64,000 nucleotides of DNA from Lophius americanus (GCA_037951165.1 JBBDHG010000513.1:43597-107596); one strand, 5' to 3'; positions 46,146-58,059 are shown, counted from the stretch's first letter. The notes: generated by a model from the sequence alone, not told the origin. Numbers and translations: made by a program.

Positions 46146-46151
46146 TTTATT
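46146..46151 (-). terminator. Candidate proximal poly(A) signal of zeb2
   Basis: AATAAA on the minus strand about 420 bases after the stop codon. If used, the transcript would keep only the weak miR-200 match at 46466 and lose the other miR-200 and miR-205 sites. Whether it is used cannot be told from sequence. Confidence 0.3.
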
Positions 46152-46465
46152 ATTTTTGTTCATGATTATAGAAGCGGAGTGCAATTTGTACAAGTCACTA
46201 GTTGTGCTATAAATACTATGGAACACAGGGGGGGCTTATTGGAGGAGGTTAGCACCACACATATTTTTAGGCCTTAGTACTGTACATTTGTTGAAATGTA
46301 TTCATTTCATTCATTGTTCGGTTTGCATAATGCAGCTTATTTCACAAACCCGTCCCTCGGCGCCTCCTCCGGGTCGATCTCTCCGCGTCAGAGAAAGCTT
46401 CCCGGAAGCTTCAGGCACGTTCACGTACAGCTTAAAAACACGGCGCTTCAAGCCGAGCAGGTAAG

Positions 46466-46472
46466 AATACTG
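46466..46472 (-). promoter_or_regulatory. miR-200b/c/429 7-mer-m8 site near the stop codon
   Basis: CAGTATT on the minus strand, about 100 bases after the stop codon. It is a 7-mer-m8 type seed match. Confidence 0.45.
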
Positions 46473-46571
46473 AGAAACTGAAAACTCTTCAAGGTTGGGA
46501 AGCTTTTCTTTTTCTTGTTTTTGTTCCTTTCTTTCTTTTTTCTTTTTTGCTTTTAACGCCGTCGGCGGGAT

Positions 46572-47143
46572 TTACACGCCGTCCTCCATCGTGTCCTCGT
46601 GATCCGATTTGGTTTCCGTTTTGCCGTCCAGCGAGCTATCGTCCATCGAGTGCTGTCCGTTCTCTTCCTCGTCCCTCAACGTGTCCTGGTCCGTGTCCAT
46701 GCTCTTACTCTCCTCCTCCTCCTCCTCGAACTCGTCCCTCCGTCCAATCTTTGCGTACGTTCCGTCCACTTCCTTCTGTCCCTCTCTGATCCCTCCTCCG
46801 TTCACCGCCTCGTGTCTCAGGATGGCCTCGCGCTCGGCCATCTCCGGGTAACCCTGAGGAGTCATGCCTTGCAAGTAGGCCCGGCTCATCAGCAGCTCCG
46901 TGGGCTCCAGGTGGCCCTTCTCGCGGGCCTCCCTCTCGGCTGCCTCCCGCTCCTCGGCCTCCCGCTTGCAGTAGGAGTAGCGGTGGTTCATGTGCTGCGA
47001 GTAGGAGCCGGAGTGCGAGAACCTTTTCCCGCACTTGTCGCACTGGTAGGGTTTCTCCCCCGAGTGCAGCCTGGAGTGTTCGATGAGATGGTGTTTGTGT
47101 TTGAAGGCTTTCTTGCAGATCTGGCACTGGTGCGGCCTTTTGC
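46572..47143 (-). CDS. zeb2: zeb2 terminal coding exon 10: C-terminal fingers 2-3 and acidic tail
   Basis: The acceptor ..tctctgcag|GC completes a split glycine. The exon encodes KRPHQCQICKKAFKHKHHL (C2H2) and EKPYQCDKCGKRFSHSGSYS (C2H2), then a highly charged RYSYCKREAEEREAAEREA segment likely to be helical. After TELLMSRAYLQGMTPQGY comes an acidic tail rich in Glu (DEFEEEEEESKSMDTDQ). It ends KSDHEDTMEDGV and the stop at 46572-46574. Tail motifs and length match human ZEB2 closely. The 19 residues that can be read upstream of the acceptor are intron. Confidence 0.98.
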
Positions 47144-48469
47144 CTGCAGAGACACAAAACAGAGAGAAGCGGAGGACGTGAGTCGCCTGCCCTTTTTTCA
47201 CTCGTCCTGCTGCTGCAACAAATCAAGTCAGAACAAAGTCAAAGGAAAAACTTGGATGGCATGGAGCAAAAAAAACAGAAATGACATCACGGGGGCATCC
47301 AATCCAACTTTTGGGGTATTTGTTTAGTGGAATTGCGAGCGCCTTCCCGTATCCACGGACATTATGGAAATTCCCTCCCGCGGTTAAAGCCAAGGAGAAA
47401 CTCAATCCTCTATATTCGGGGCCTCGCACGCCGCGGTGGCGAACGATACGTAAGAAGAAATATAACGGCTGCAAAGCAAACAAACAGGAGGAGCGAACGC
47501 GGGGTTGAAGGGGAAGGGGGCGTCTGCTTATCTCCGAACGGGATTCTAGTTCATGTTGACGCCTGACGCCTGGGATGGCGGGACGCTGCGTCGGACGCCA
47601 GCGCGGGAACGACGAAACCGGAGCGGGGCGGAGTATTATAGGACGCCGTAAACCGGCAAAAAGAAAACCAACACAGGATTTCTACCTGTTTACAGGCTCC
47701 AACAAATCACATGACCCTCAAGGCGCTCCTGTCCGACATGTGGCCCACTTCATCGGACTTCTAAGCCCCGTAACGGCGCTTAAAAAACAACACATAAGCG
47801 ACGTGAACATGAAAAGTCCCGAGCGAGACAGAAGGACGCTGTGGAGATAACGGCGTCCCTTTTATGTCCCACCAGATAACATGAAGGCTGCATGAAAAGC
47901 GCTCAGCGCCGGGCTACAGATAGCGGATAAAATAAATGATGCAACCCAGTGAAAGAGAATCTCCGTATAATAACTATAATAAAAGACTTATCAGCGGCGC
48001 GGAGCTTCTGAGGGAGATGTGATCCATCGGCAATGACGACGCGGCTGATAAAGGCTTTAAAACGTATATAAATCTAGGTGAAAAGCATGTGTCTGTTTTA
48101 AGATAGCGGAGCGGCTAATATGTCGGGATATGATTGGAAAATAAAGAGAACAATCATCAGAAAAGTTGCATGCATTAATTACAGATTATTATTATTATTA
48201 TCATTACTTTTTTTTTTTTTTCCAAAAGAGCCACTGCAATTTAAAGAAAAAAAGAACACACACACAATCGCTGGCATCTCAACCCTGTCAACGAAGAAGC
48301 AGGTTAGGTGTTGTTCAAACAGAGAGAGGAAAAAGAAGGAGGAGAAACATAAAAATATCAATTCAAACTGAAAGACTTTGGAGGGAAAACAAACATTTTG
48401 AACAGAAATGAAAAAAAAAAAAAAAAATAAAGCATGGGGTTTAAAATAAGGGTCTAGAACAATATATAC
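47144..48469 (-). other. zeb2 intron 9 (between exons 9 and 10)
   Basis: 1326 bp with GT-AG borders. (TTA)n at about 48185-48200 and A/T homopolymers at 48210-48430 are the only repeats seen. No nested gene is recognised. Confidence 0.88.
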
Positions 48470-48650
48470 CTGTGTGTTCATATTTGTGTCTTAGAAGGGA
48501 ACTGCTCTTCTGGAATGTTTTGTCGCACAAGTCACACGCGTACATACCACTTTCGGTCTTCTTAATCTTCTTCCGCGACAGACAGGAGTCGGGGTCTGTC
48601 ATGTCGTCCAGCCCTGACATGTAATCTTGAGTACCGTCGAGGAGGTCCCC
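48470..48650 (-). CDS. zeb2: zeb2 exon 9: linker and first C-terminal zinc finger
   Basis: A 181-bp exon not evident as a long open frame by itself. The minus strand reads GDLLDGTQDYMSGLDDMTD, then PDSCLSRKKIKKTESGMYA, then a C2H2 finger CDLCDKTFQKSSSLLRHKYEH and T. The acceptor is ..tttctcag|GGG and the donor is ACAG|GTATAT, with a split glycine codon. It makes the first finger of the C-terminal hand (human residues about 999-1021). The basic KKIKK stretch resembles a nuclear-localisation patch (inference). It joins exon 8 after GFQ in phase 0, as in human (GFQ/GELLDG). Confidence 0.96.
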
Positions 48651-49405
48651 CTGAGAAAGAGAAGGGAAGAGAAAAGAGAGAGAGGCCAGAGAAGATCGTG
48701 AATTTAGGGTTTTTTCTGCTTATTAATGTTGAAAGAATCAGTTTGTGAGGAAACGTGAAGAGAGTTACTGTTAGCTGTAAGCTAGCTCGCTATGGAAGCT
48801 TTCATTTCTTTCATTTTAATGTAAATCTTCTTTATTTGAGGTTTAATCTCTTGTATGATGTCTATTCACTCTAAGAATATTTATATGTATGTATTTGTAA
48901 GTAATTCAGAAAATATACATGTTCATGTGCAAATAGTTGCTCTCGATGCTAAGCTAATACCAGCTATTCTTTGATAGAATTAGCATAAAATACACATGTG
49001 GAGACAAACAGGAGGACAGGAAGAGAAGTTTGTCACTGTCGTAAAGACAAATGTCAATTTTAATCAATGAAAAATATAATAATAGGCTTAAAAGTTTTTA
49101 CAATTCTGTGAAAAAAATACGGAAAATATGTAGGAGTAGTAGTACGCGCCAGAAACTCTCATCTGAGGCAAAGACATCCCTGAATGAAACTAAATTAAAA
49201 CGTAACTAAATTAAAATTTCACAAATAAAAAAAAGAAGAAAAGAATAAAAAAATTTAATAAAGAAAAAATCTTTTTTCTTTTTTTTCCATTATTTCATTT
49301 TTTTTTTTATTTATGTAAAAAATACAGAATATATTTTGAGTTATGTGTGTCTGAGGCAAACCTCACTCAGAATCAGCCAGAATTCAACTTGTAACCATGC
49401 AAAGA

Positions 49406-49449
49406 AAAACAAACAAACAAACAAACAAACAAACAAACAAACAAACAAA
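49406..49449. repeat. (CAAA)n microsatellite
   Basis: About ten CAAA units in zeb2 intron 8. Confidence 0.97.
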
Positions 49450-50079
49450 GTTTGTTCCTGGTTTAACAGAGGGTCCGCTTTCTCTTTTGTGTAAACTTAT
49501 GATGAAAATATGATTCTGAGGGGGGAAAGAACCGCGGTTGGAGTTCTGGCTGTAGTTTTTCTCTACACTATGGACCAAACGGAAAATCAAAGCAGAACCG
49601 GGTCTGATACCATCGGTCCCGTTTAAACCCTCACAGTTTTTCTTCGGTATTGTTTTCTGGAACATCGATCTAACGACAGCGAAGCTTCGTATCGTGAGCA
49701 GAGGGGGAGTCAAATGTTTCCCGGTTCAAGTTGAAGGTGTCGGCGTGGGTTCGAGGCCCGTCTGCAGGGAGACTCTGGATACCGGTGCAGGAAGGAGAAA
49801 CCCCAGCTGACAACGTTTTATGACATGAGGTTAAAAACCGGCAACTTGCTGCAAGGCGTGAGTCTGGACACGATTTTTATAGAACGCAAAAAGGAAAATG
49901 TACGTTTTTCCATCTTTCCTGCCTTTTATTTGGAATTCTTCGACGCGACGCCGAGGCGTTTTCCGTGGTTTTCTCATGTACGCGTGGCTTTTACGACAAA
50001 CGCAAAGCGGCAATTGGGTTTATTCTGGTCGGGGTTTATGACAGAGGAAGTGGAAGAAAGAAAGTTTTCCTCGCAGGAG

Positions 50080-50216
50080 CAGAGAAAACCAGGAGCGGAA
50101 AAAAACCAGGAGCGGAGAAAACCAGGAGCGGAGAAAACCAGGAGTGGAGAAAAACCAGGAGCAGAGAAAACCAGGAGCGGAGAAAACCAGGAGCGGAGAA
50201 AACCAGGAGCGGAGAA
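50080..50216. repeat. 16-bp minisatellite, about 8 copies
   Basis: Unit ACCAGGAGCGGAGAAA with AGTGG and AGCAG variants, in zeb2 intron 8. Confidence 0.95.
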
Positions 50217-51102
50217 AAAAAACTGGATTTACTAGCCTACATTTTCCATTGACATCTTCATCATCGGACTCCGATCGTCTACATCGGACTCGCTCCTCGT
50301 TACGGAACTTATATTGAGTGCGGCCTAATTTTGCACCGTCGTGTTAATTCTCTCGCTCTTCCTGCGACGAAGACGAGCCTCAATCTTGAATTGACGGCGA
50401 ACAATGAGAAGGACTCCAGCATTCAGACTCGCACAGTGATGAGAATCAAAAGAAGCACCTTAACGGACAATCGTTCTTTAATGAACACGTGAGTGCGATA
50501 ATGCGCTTTGAGAAGGGACCGCTATCAACCCCGCAATCAATTTGAGCTAAACGCCCGTAGCTGTATTTTTAAAATCTAATTTAATAACTTAGAATAGGAA
50601 ACATTATTAATACTTTCTTTCATCAAAATGGTTCCCTCTATGTTAAACAGCCTTCAGCGCTCGCCGCTAATGAACACGGAGATTGTGCATTATTAATCCA
50701 CGTGTGGAAGGAGCTCATTTTAGCGACGCCGCTCTTTAAAATGCGACAAAGTTGCGAGGAGGAGTGCGGCGCTCCGGGCGTCACCTTTGTCATTTTTTCT
50801 TTTTTTTTTTTGTCAAAAGGTTTCACCCATATTTAATAAGAAGATATCTGAGTTCAGGCCGACGCCGGAGGAGAACCGCAGGATTCATTTATTCACAACC
50901 CAGAGCAGAGGGCGAAAGGATCCGGGTGCCAACAGATTCACCCAGATGAGATTCTGGGATCCGGGTTTTTGGAAGTTTGAATACTTAAAATGGACCTTTT
51001 GAAGAGAGGAAATAAACCTTTTGACCTTTTGAGTTTGTTTTGATTCACTATTTCTGGTCTGAATCCATTTATTTGTACGATCCAGTAGCAGAATGTTTAT
51101 GC

Positions 51103-51149
51103 TCAAGAGTAAGGGGCCAAAGTCAGAGCCCTGGGGGACACCAGAGGTC
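51103..51149 (+). repeat. Dispersed motif copy 3 (AGTAAGGGGCCAA type)
   Basis: Third copy, inside zeb2 intron 8 and antisense to the gene, with AAGAGTAAGGGGCCAA and GAGCCCTGGGGGACACCA. Confidence 0.7.
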
Positions 51150-52517
51150 CAAAAAACATTCCTTTAACTGACATAATAATGACTTAGTATCTCAAACTAT
51201 TGACATCAAATCTCAAAGGACTTAGTATTTAGTTACTGACTTAATACTCAGTAAGTGTTAGGAAACTAGAGGAAAGTTTCTGAAAGTAATAGTAATAATA
51301 GGGTCAATTTACTAGGTTTTTAGATACTATGTCATTATTTTGAGATAGTATCTCATTATGTGAGATACTGTCATTGTTTGGATACTAATAGTTTAAGTTT
51401 TTTTGCAGTGTAAATCTTCAAGTACGTCATTCACACTATCTAAAAAATCTCTACAAATCTCTACAAAGTTTGAAACGGGGGCAAACAATCTCGCCATCCT
51501 CATGATTGCCATTAATAACAACGTTGACTCTTTAAATACTGTTTGTCCTTATTTTTTGAAGTATTTCTCAGCCAGGACAGTAAATTTTTTTCAGGCCCCT
51601 CGCCCAAAATAAAACACTGAATGAATGAATTTGAGCAAAAGAACGTGAAAAGTGAAACGTTCAAATGTGCTGAGATGTTGTAAAAGCAAAATAAGCAAAT
51701 TCTAAATAAAACAACTGTGATTCATTATGGTGTCTGTACAATAAGTGTGAAAGGCTTTTTCATTGTGTCTATGGATTTCTGAGGAGGTCTGGATAAACTG
51801 TTTCCTGTCACAAATGTACAAACAGATAAATAAGATCGTCTTTTTGTACTGATTGATTTTCCTAGTGAATAAATGCGTGGAGATAATGACTATATTTCTC
51901 CACTCCACACTTCAAAACCTGGCAGACCTGATTTACAAACGCAAAGAAAAGGAGCTTTCCATTAAAACGTAAACGCTTCTGATTAAAATAGGAACATCTT
52001 TACCTTAATTAACAAAATAGAAATATCAGAAAAAAACTTTTTAAATTTTGTTCTCGGAATTCTCAGCCTCTTAAATTCTTCCTCGCAGTCATGAAACAAT
52101 GATTCTTACATAAAACAAACGATGCAAACATTTTAGCTCGACATTTAGCTCGAAAATTTATCATCTACAGTTGCTTTTTACAGTTGCAAAGGCAATTCCT
52201 GCAAAATCCTGCCAGAGACAACCTGAGTCTGAAGTCAGCTGTGGCCTAGACCCTAACCTCAACTCTACATTTACTTATCGGGATTTTGGTGTGCTAGCAG
52301 ATTATGCTAAAGTCGTATAATGATTCTCAGATGATATTGTGCTGAAAGGAGACGTATTAAGTATTTTAAACATTATTTAATGTGGTTTACAAAAGCTCAG
52401 GATGAGGATTAAGATTAATGGCAACCTGACCTCAGACGCCCTCAATCGGTGCTGAAATGAACTCGGGCAATCTGAGGGAACCTGGGCCGTTTACTAAACC
52501 GCATGTGGGTCATTTAC

Positions 52518-54523
52518 CTGGAAACCTGGTTTCCGCTGGAACTTCCTCCTCTGCTGCATCTCGGCAAAGGTAGCCGCCCCCGCTGCGTAAGTGTAGGCCA
52601 TGTGTGGTAGGAAGCCCATTTGATCCATGCCTGGATAGGGCCTAAGACCTGCTATGCTGGCCTGCATCGGGGGCATGAATGTGGCGGGTGGAAAAGCGCT
52701 CTGCGGGGGAAGTGAAGTGTACAAGGGTTTGGCAGCAAACGGGTTGATGCTGAAGATAGGGCTAGTGCTTTTTTCGAGGTTTCCGTTATGGGTGGAGCCT
52801 GAGAATTCCTTCTTGAGATAGGCCAGATTCAAAGGCTCTTCGAAGTGCTCTCGAGGAGAGGGGATGCCGCCGTGGTCGATGGTTATGCTGTTGACTTTAG
52901 GTCTTAAGCTTTTGACGGTCAGTGCATGCTTGGCTTCCTTCATTAGTCTTGGCAGCGAGAGGTCCAGTGGCTCAGCCTGCAGGTCTTCTGAAGTTAGGCT
53001 GTTTGGAGTGTAGGAGCTGCTGTGAGAGTTTTTGGAAGATGTAGAGGAGAGATTTAGCGGGGAGGGGGTGTTGCTACGGGAGTGGTCCAACTTTTCACCT
53101 GCCGGTTTGGCGTTGCCGCCGTACTGGTGGTTTTTCAAATGTCTGTCACAGTTGTTGATGTTGTTATGGAGCTCTGCTATGGAGGGGGAGGTGATGAAGT
53201 CAGTAGGTTTGATTAGAGACATGGGTGACCTAGCTGCCAAAGAGTCTTTTGGTGGAGTGTGGTGGTTATTTGATCCGAGAACCATGTCCGTGTTGTTCCT
53301 GTGCTCTAGCGGTGGCGTTCTAGTAGTGCCGTAATGGTACATCTTCCGCTGCTCGAACCACTCCTTGACAAATTCCTGAGGAAGGCCAACCGCTATGGAA
53401 ATCTTGAGAAGCTCCTCCGAGTTGGGCTCCATGTTCATGGCGAAGTACGCCTTCAGCACAGACATGTGGTCCCTGTATGGGTGAAGGGGCCCAGTGAGAC
53501 CCTTCTCAGACAACATGGAGGAGGGTAAGTGGGTGTTCTTCTCCATGAATATCCCTGGTTTGTTGGCCATCAAGTTCTCGCTGGGCTGCAGCACCGCCTT
53601 GATCTCCTCGTTCATTTTACACAGGTAGCGTTCGTGCTGATGCAAAGGTATCGGCCCCTGGAAGGATTCTTTGCAAAATTGGCAAGAGTAAGGTGTAAAC
53701 ATGTGACTTTCCTGCACCTTGTCATCCATGCCGCCTTCGAGCATGTGGTTGGACTTCTCCCGCTTGATATTGCTAATCTGTCTCTTTGAGTCCGTGGTCA
53801 AGCTCTGGAGGCAGGCTTTGGCTTCGTTTACTTTTTCTAACGTGTAGTCGATGATGCTTTTGGTGGCGCCGTTGTGATTGACAAGCGGAAGGCCCATCTG
53901 AGAGCCCACTTGCGACAGGACCTGCTTCTGCTCTTCAACCTGCGACCCCAGCTCCTTCATGTAGGCCTTGAGCCTGGACAGCTCCTCTGGCTTGCAGTCC
54001 ATTTTCTGCCTGCACACAGTGTTGTCCACAATCTGGAGAACCTTTTGGACCTCGCTCAGGTTGTTCCCAATCGGCCCCGGGTAGCACAGGAACTGTGCAT
54101 CGAGCCCGGCGATTCCGAGGTGCTGCAAGGGGCTTTGGGGCGTTGAGTTGTGGTGGATCCCCAGTGGGCTGTTCCCTCCCATGCCTCCATTCATGAACGG
54201 TCCGGAAGCACCAAACCCATGAGAAGTCATCATGAGCTTGTAGTCGTTGAAATCCAGCGGCTCCGCCTTGATGTTCAGGTGGTTGTTGTGTTCGGGGAGG
54301 CCGAGCGGCTTGCCGTTCTCGAGCTTCTGCCTCAGTTGGGTGATGGCAGAGTTGGTAGGCGAGGAGGAGGCGGAGGTTGGGGAGGAGCCTGTCTTCATGT
54401 TGCCACGCATCCTGCCATTGACAGCAATAAGGCCGATGCACTTCTTGCTGCTGATGTGGGAGCTGTAGGAGCCCGAGTGGGAGAAGCGCTTCTTGCAGTT
54501 GGGACACTCGTATGGTTTCTCAC
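52518..54523 (-). CDS. zeb2: zeb2 exon 8: finger 4, Smad-binding region, homeodomain, CtBP motifs
   Basis: This 2006-bp exon matches the giant exon 8 of ZEB2. It opens with the atypical finger 4 (CPNCKKRFSHSGSYSSH, then a final Cys instead of His, as in the family) and VNGRMRGN. Next come IKAEPLDFNDYK at about 54260 (a psi-K-x-E SUMO-type site) and the Smad-binding region around 53950-54060. A C2HC-like finger, CQFCKESFQGPIPLHQHERY, lies at about 53620-53685, and the homeodomain-like segment, HMSVLKAYFAMNMEPNSEEL to FVKEWFEQRKMY, at about 53325-53490. CtBP-type motifs are PLNLS (53046-53060), PLDLS (52956-52970) and a diverged PLNLA (52821-52835), the last beside LKKEF, another SUMO-type site. 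The exon ends at GFQ|GTAAAT. Large antisense readings over this exon are shadows. Confidence 0.98.
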
Positions 54524-55262
54524 CTGAAAAAGAAGATAGTTACGGTTAGAAGGATCGCCCCTAAGAAAGTCACGTTTTTACACGTCTTTTTGATTTCATT
54601 GGCCAAAACTACTCAATAGATTTCCCTTAAACTTCGGTGGGATAATAAATCTTGGACCAGATTATATTCTGGTCTGGATCCATAATAAACGCATAGATCT
54701 GTTGGACCTCGGTGGAGCGTGGGCCTTTCTAGTCTTTTAACGTTCGTCCATAAGTAATATCTGTGTCAGTTGCACATTTGCTAATGAGCATTTTAGTAAT
54801 TAAGTAATAATAATTTAAAAAAAATTATGATAATTTTAAGAAAATAAAATGTTTTAAAAAAAAAAAAGAATGCATTCTGGGAAATACTTCAAATCAAAGT
54901 AAAAGAATAAAAATAAAGTTCATAAAATAACTAATACTTGTGGAGAATGCGATTTTTTTACATTTTTGTATTCTTCCAAATATTCACATTTTCCAACAAT
55001 TAAGATTCTAATCATTATTTTAACACCTGACTAGAGGCATAAACGGTAAATGTTGTAATCTCTCGGTCTTTCTTCTGATCTATGGATTTTTGTTCCTGAT
55101 TAATTCAAATTGCTGACACGCTTTAACGTTTTTTGAAGTAAATATTACAGTTTAGTTCAACCAGCATAAAAACAACAAGAAGATCCAAAATGAAAGAGAA
55201 AGTGAATTTCTGCAGATTCTGATCCCCGTTAAATGGCGGTTATAAATATTCAGGCCACTCAC
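54524..55262 (-). other. zeb2 intron 7 (between exons 7 and 8)
   Basis: 739 bp, GT at 55262 and AG at 54524-54525. AT-rich. A ZNF143-like stretch lies at 54868-54889. Nothing else is recognised. Confidence 0.88.
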
Positions 55263-55371
55263 CGCTATGAATCCGGAGGTGTTCCTTCAGATGGTGTTTG
55301 TATTTGAAGGCCTTGCCACACTCGGTGCATTTGAACTTGCGGTTGCCAGCCGCCTGGTTGAGCAGTTGGTG
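55263..55371 (-). CDS. zeb2: zeb2 exon 7: zinc finger 3
   Basis: A 109-bp exon encodes HQLLNQAAGNRKFK, then C2H2 finger 3, CTECGKAFKYKHHLKEHLRIH, and S-G at the edge. The acceptor is ..tcccgcag|CAC and the donor is AGCG|GTGAGT, which splits the glycine codon. Finger 3 and finger 4 are the most conserved DNA-contacting fingers of the N-terminal cluster in the ZEB family. Genomic reading frames run through both splice sites, but the extra residues have no counterpart in the family and are intron. Confidence 0.97.
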
Positions 55372-55639
55372 CTGCGGGAGAGAAAAGAAAGAGACTTTGA
55401 AATAAAAGCACAAACATTGTGGGGGTGAGAGTTCAGCCAATAACGGCAATCGCTAAACGGCTCCTGACGCCAATGAAGCATCTTGGCTTCCTACTCCCCA
55501 CCTCCGCTGAGCAACGGCCACGAGCGGCGGCGCCGATAGCGCGGCGAATCACATACCTTTTAATTTCCTGGCTCCTCAGCCGGAGGAGGCATGCCTTTAG
55601 AATTTGGCAGGCGAGAAAATAGAGTCAATGAAAAGTCCT

Positions 55640-55770
55640 TTTTAGAGCAATTCTGCTTCATTAAAAGCGCCAATCTGATCTACTTTTCATTAATTTGGGG
55701 CCTAATCAGTCTGGAAGCCATTCAGAACCGTCTGCGGGCTCCCTTTCATCCCGCATACCTGTGTGAATTA
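55640..55770. promoter_or_regulatory. Candidate conserved non-coding element in zeb2 intron 6
   Basis: A repeat-free segment about 300 bp from exon 7 with TTCATTAAAAGCG, TTCATTAATTTGG and CCTAATCAG homeodomain-type cores. Supported only by texture and location. Confidence 0.28.
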
Positions 55771-55892
55771 CACTTTGTCAGACGAGTTTCAAACGTCTCA
55801 CAGTAATTGGGTCTCATTTTAAAAAAAGAAAGAGGAAAAAAAAGGCCTCTTTCATAATCAGAGGAGACGACGCGGCCGGAGCCTTCAGTCGC

Positions 55893-55935
55893 CGTTCAAA
55901 CGTCCAAACGTCCAAACGTTCAAACGTTCAAACAT
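55893..55935. repeat. 8-bp CAAACGTT minisatellite
   Basis: About five units of CAAACGTC/T in zeb2 intron 6. Confidence 0.95.
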
Positions 55936-58059
55936 CAGTTGCAATCCGTCAGATTTTTGCAACTCAAACGAGGCCTGTTCCCGTGAAAGTCACAATTATA
56001 CCCCACAACAACAACAACAACAACTTTAAACCCGGACCGCCTCGAACGCAACAATTCATGCGAGAGGGGCCGCGTTAAACAGTTAATACGTAAGTAAAGA
56101 CACTTTCTCCGAGCTCGCCACGGCTGGAAACTCCCTCCTCCCACTTCAGCCTTGACAAATGCTGGGGTGTGTGCTGACTCTACCCACATTCCTGGGGAGA
56201 CAGATGGTGGTGCGCAGGACACTGGGAGGACTGGGAGGAATTGTTCAAACAGCCCCAACCTTCAAAGATCAAGCCGGGAGAGTTGGGGGCCCCGCCAAGC
56301 GCCCGAGAGGGACCCCACCGCTCGTATGTTGCTGAGTTGCATAAACAAACAGCAACAGCTGCTTCGGTGCCTCCGCCCCCCGCCTCCGACGCCGCCGCTC
56401 ACTCCCCCCCCCCCTCGAGGACCCCTGCCCGGTAAAGTTTAGTTTCCGACGCCATTGCTAATAAGACGCAATCACTCCGCGCGGTTAATTGTGAATGGCA
56501 CCAGCAAAATGCTCCCTCTCTCTGCGAGCGCCACCGCTACCACTGTGGGCGGGGACCCGACTCCACGTTTGCATATGTATAACCTCTAATTAGTCATATT
56601 TTGGCTAATTGCTTAAGAGGAGGAGGAGGAGAATGAAGGCTTGTAAACATAGGAGACAGAAGAGCGCCGCGCGTGTTTACCTATCAGGGGGTTGTTCGTT
56701 ATGCTAATCTGGCGCTTCCTCCTGAGTTTAGGCTTAATTGCACAAAAAAAAAAACGCTTGCGTTAATATCGGCTCGTTTGTCTGCACTTTAACGAAGGCT
56801 GTGACGACACAAAAGTCTAAATGCGTCGTTGGCGGCTGGTGAGGTCAAAGATCGAGGAGGGCGGAGATATTTGTTAGAAGTAAAACGATTCTTTTACTAC
56901 TTAGTAACTAAAGCTGTCGGACATAAATGTAGCGGAGTGGAAATATGAAGTAACATGAAATAATCTAATAAACTCAAGAAAAGCCCTTTGAGTAAAAGTA
57001 CTCAGTTACTTTTCTTTCACAGCAACAGAATCAAACAGCGTCTCCTCCGCCGGATTTAACTCTCAGACAATTCAGCTCATTTACAAATCAAGATAACCGG
57101 CTTTGTGCTCCGGCGGGAGCCTCTGGCCGTGGAGTCGGGTCGGGTCGGGGGGGGGATCTGCTGCAGCATTGTAATACGAGGATCGGGCCGGGCCGGCCCA
57201 TCTGCTGGCGTTTACACCCAGCTGGTAGATCAGGTGAAAGTGCTCGCTGCTGACGTGTGATCAAATCAGCGACAGTCGGGGAACACAAACGCCCAGGACC
57301 CGCTCGTCATCTGCTGTTTGTTTTCTCTTCATCTTCTTCTTCATCCTCTTCCTCACTGAACATTAAAAGATTGTGTTTTGTTTTTTTAAATCTGTGTGAC
57401 ATCAAAAGAAAAATCAACCGTTTTGACCTTTTTTTCCTGATGTTTCGCATCAATAATTCTTACATTTCTAATTAATTTCCCCTTTTTCTTGTCTTACAGG
57501 CTCAGGAGGAAGATATTCCTCACTTATAATCGTCCTTTGAAGCGCAGACAGACTCCGTCTACTTTTGAATTTACTGCTCCAATTTGAGTTCGCTGAGAAG
57601 TTATAATTACCCCCCACCCCAGCCCACCCCCACTCCCCCCTTGCACCTCCAATGTACTTCAATGTTTCTTTTCGCCACGATCTATCTCGCCCCACATCTC
57701 CGACTTAAAGCTGACAAGCGAGTTAAACAGCCGTGACTGCTGGATGTGTTTTCACCTCACAGGACTTTAAGGTGATTCATGCTAACTGCCAGCGGATTCA
57801 CATTATATTTCAGACGTATTGCGTATAAATCGCTGGAGAAAATTCAAGTATACACAGATGTTTATGCAGGGCATGAAATTAGAAACGGAGGGAGGGAGGA
57901 GGAGGAGGAGGAGGTAGGAGAGGTTTTTCTTTTTTCTTTTTTTTTTGATGGAGTGCTCCGGCTGCAGGCTTCACCCGAAGAACATTAAAAAAAAAAAAGG
58001 GACTAGGAGTGAAGGAGTGAAGTTAAGGAGCTGATAAAAATTTTCCAAATTGGAAATTC

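Larger units (their letters stand above)
44985..46571 (-). other. zeb2: zeb2 3' untranslated region (inferred)
   Basis: AU-rich sequence follows the stop codon for about 1.6 kb, up to the AATAAA at 44999-45004 (minus strand). It contains a cluster of miR-200 and miR-205 seed matches, listed separately, which supports it being transcribed in the minus direction. Short A/T homopolymers, a (TAA)n run at 45550-45569 and T-rich tracts are present. The exact end is inferred, and an earlier signal at 46146-46151 could give a short 3' UTR that lacks nearly all the miRNA sites. Confidence 0.7.
48651..52517 (-). other. zeb2 intron 8 (between exons 8 and 9)
   Basis: 3867 bp with GT-AG borders. It contains a (CAAA)n run at 49406-49449 and a 16-bp minisatellite at about 50080-50216. 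A copy of the dispersed AGTAAGGGGCCAA motif lies at 51103-51149, and a CACTG-type MITE end near 51390-51399. The remainder is AT-rich with no recognised gene. Confidence 0.88.

Noticed and set aside
46599..47327. 242-codon plus-strand open frame
   Set aside because: It is antisense to the last zeb2 exon and runs into the intron. Its Leu/Val-rich text has no family resemblance.
49735..49800. tRNA or SINE suggested by GTGGGTTCGAGGCCCG
   Set aside because: Too short and without supporting flanks to call an element.
53935..54507. 190-codon minus-strand open frame in another phase of exon 8
   Set aside because: Out-of-frame shadow of the zeb2 reading, low-complexity Gln/Pro text.
53334..54527. 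Several plus-strand open frames over zeb2 exon 8
   Set aside because: Mirror frames of a strongly conserved minus-strand coding exon.
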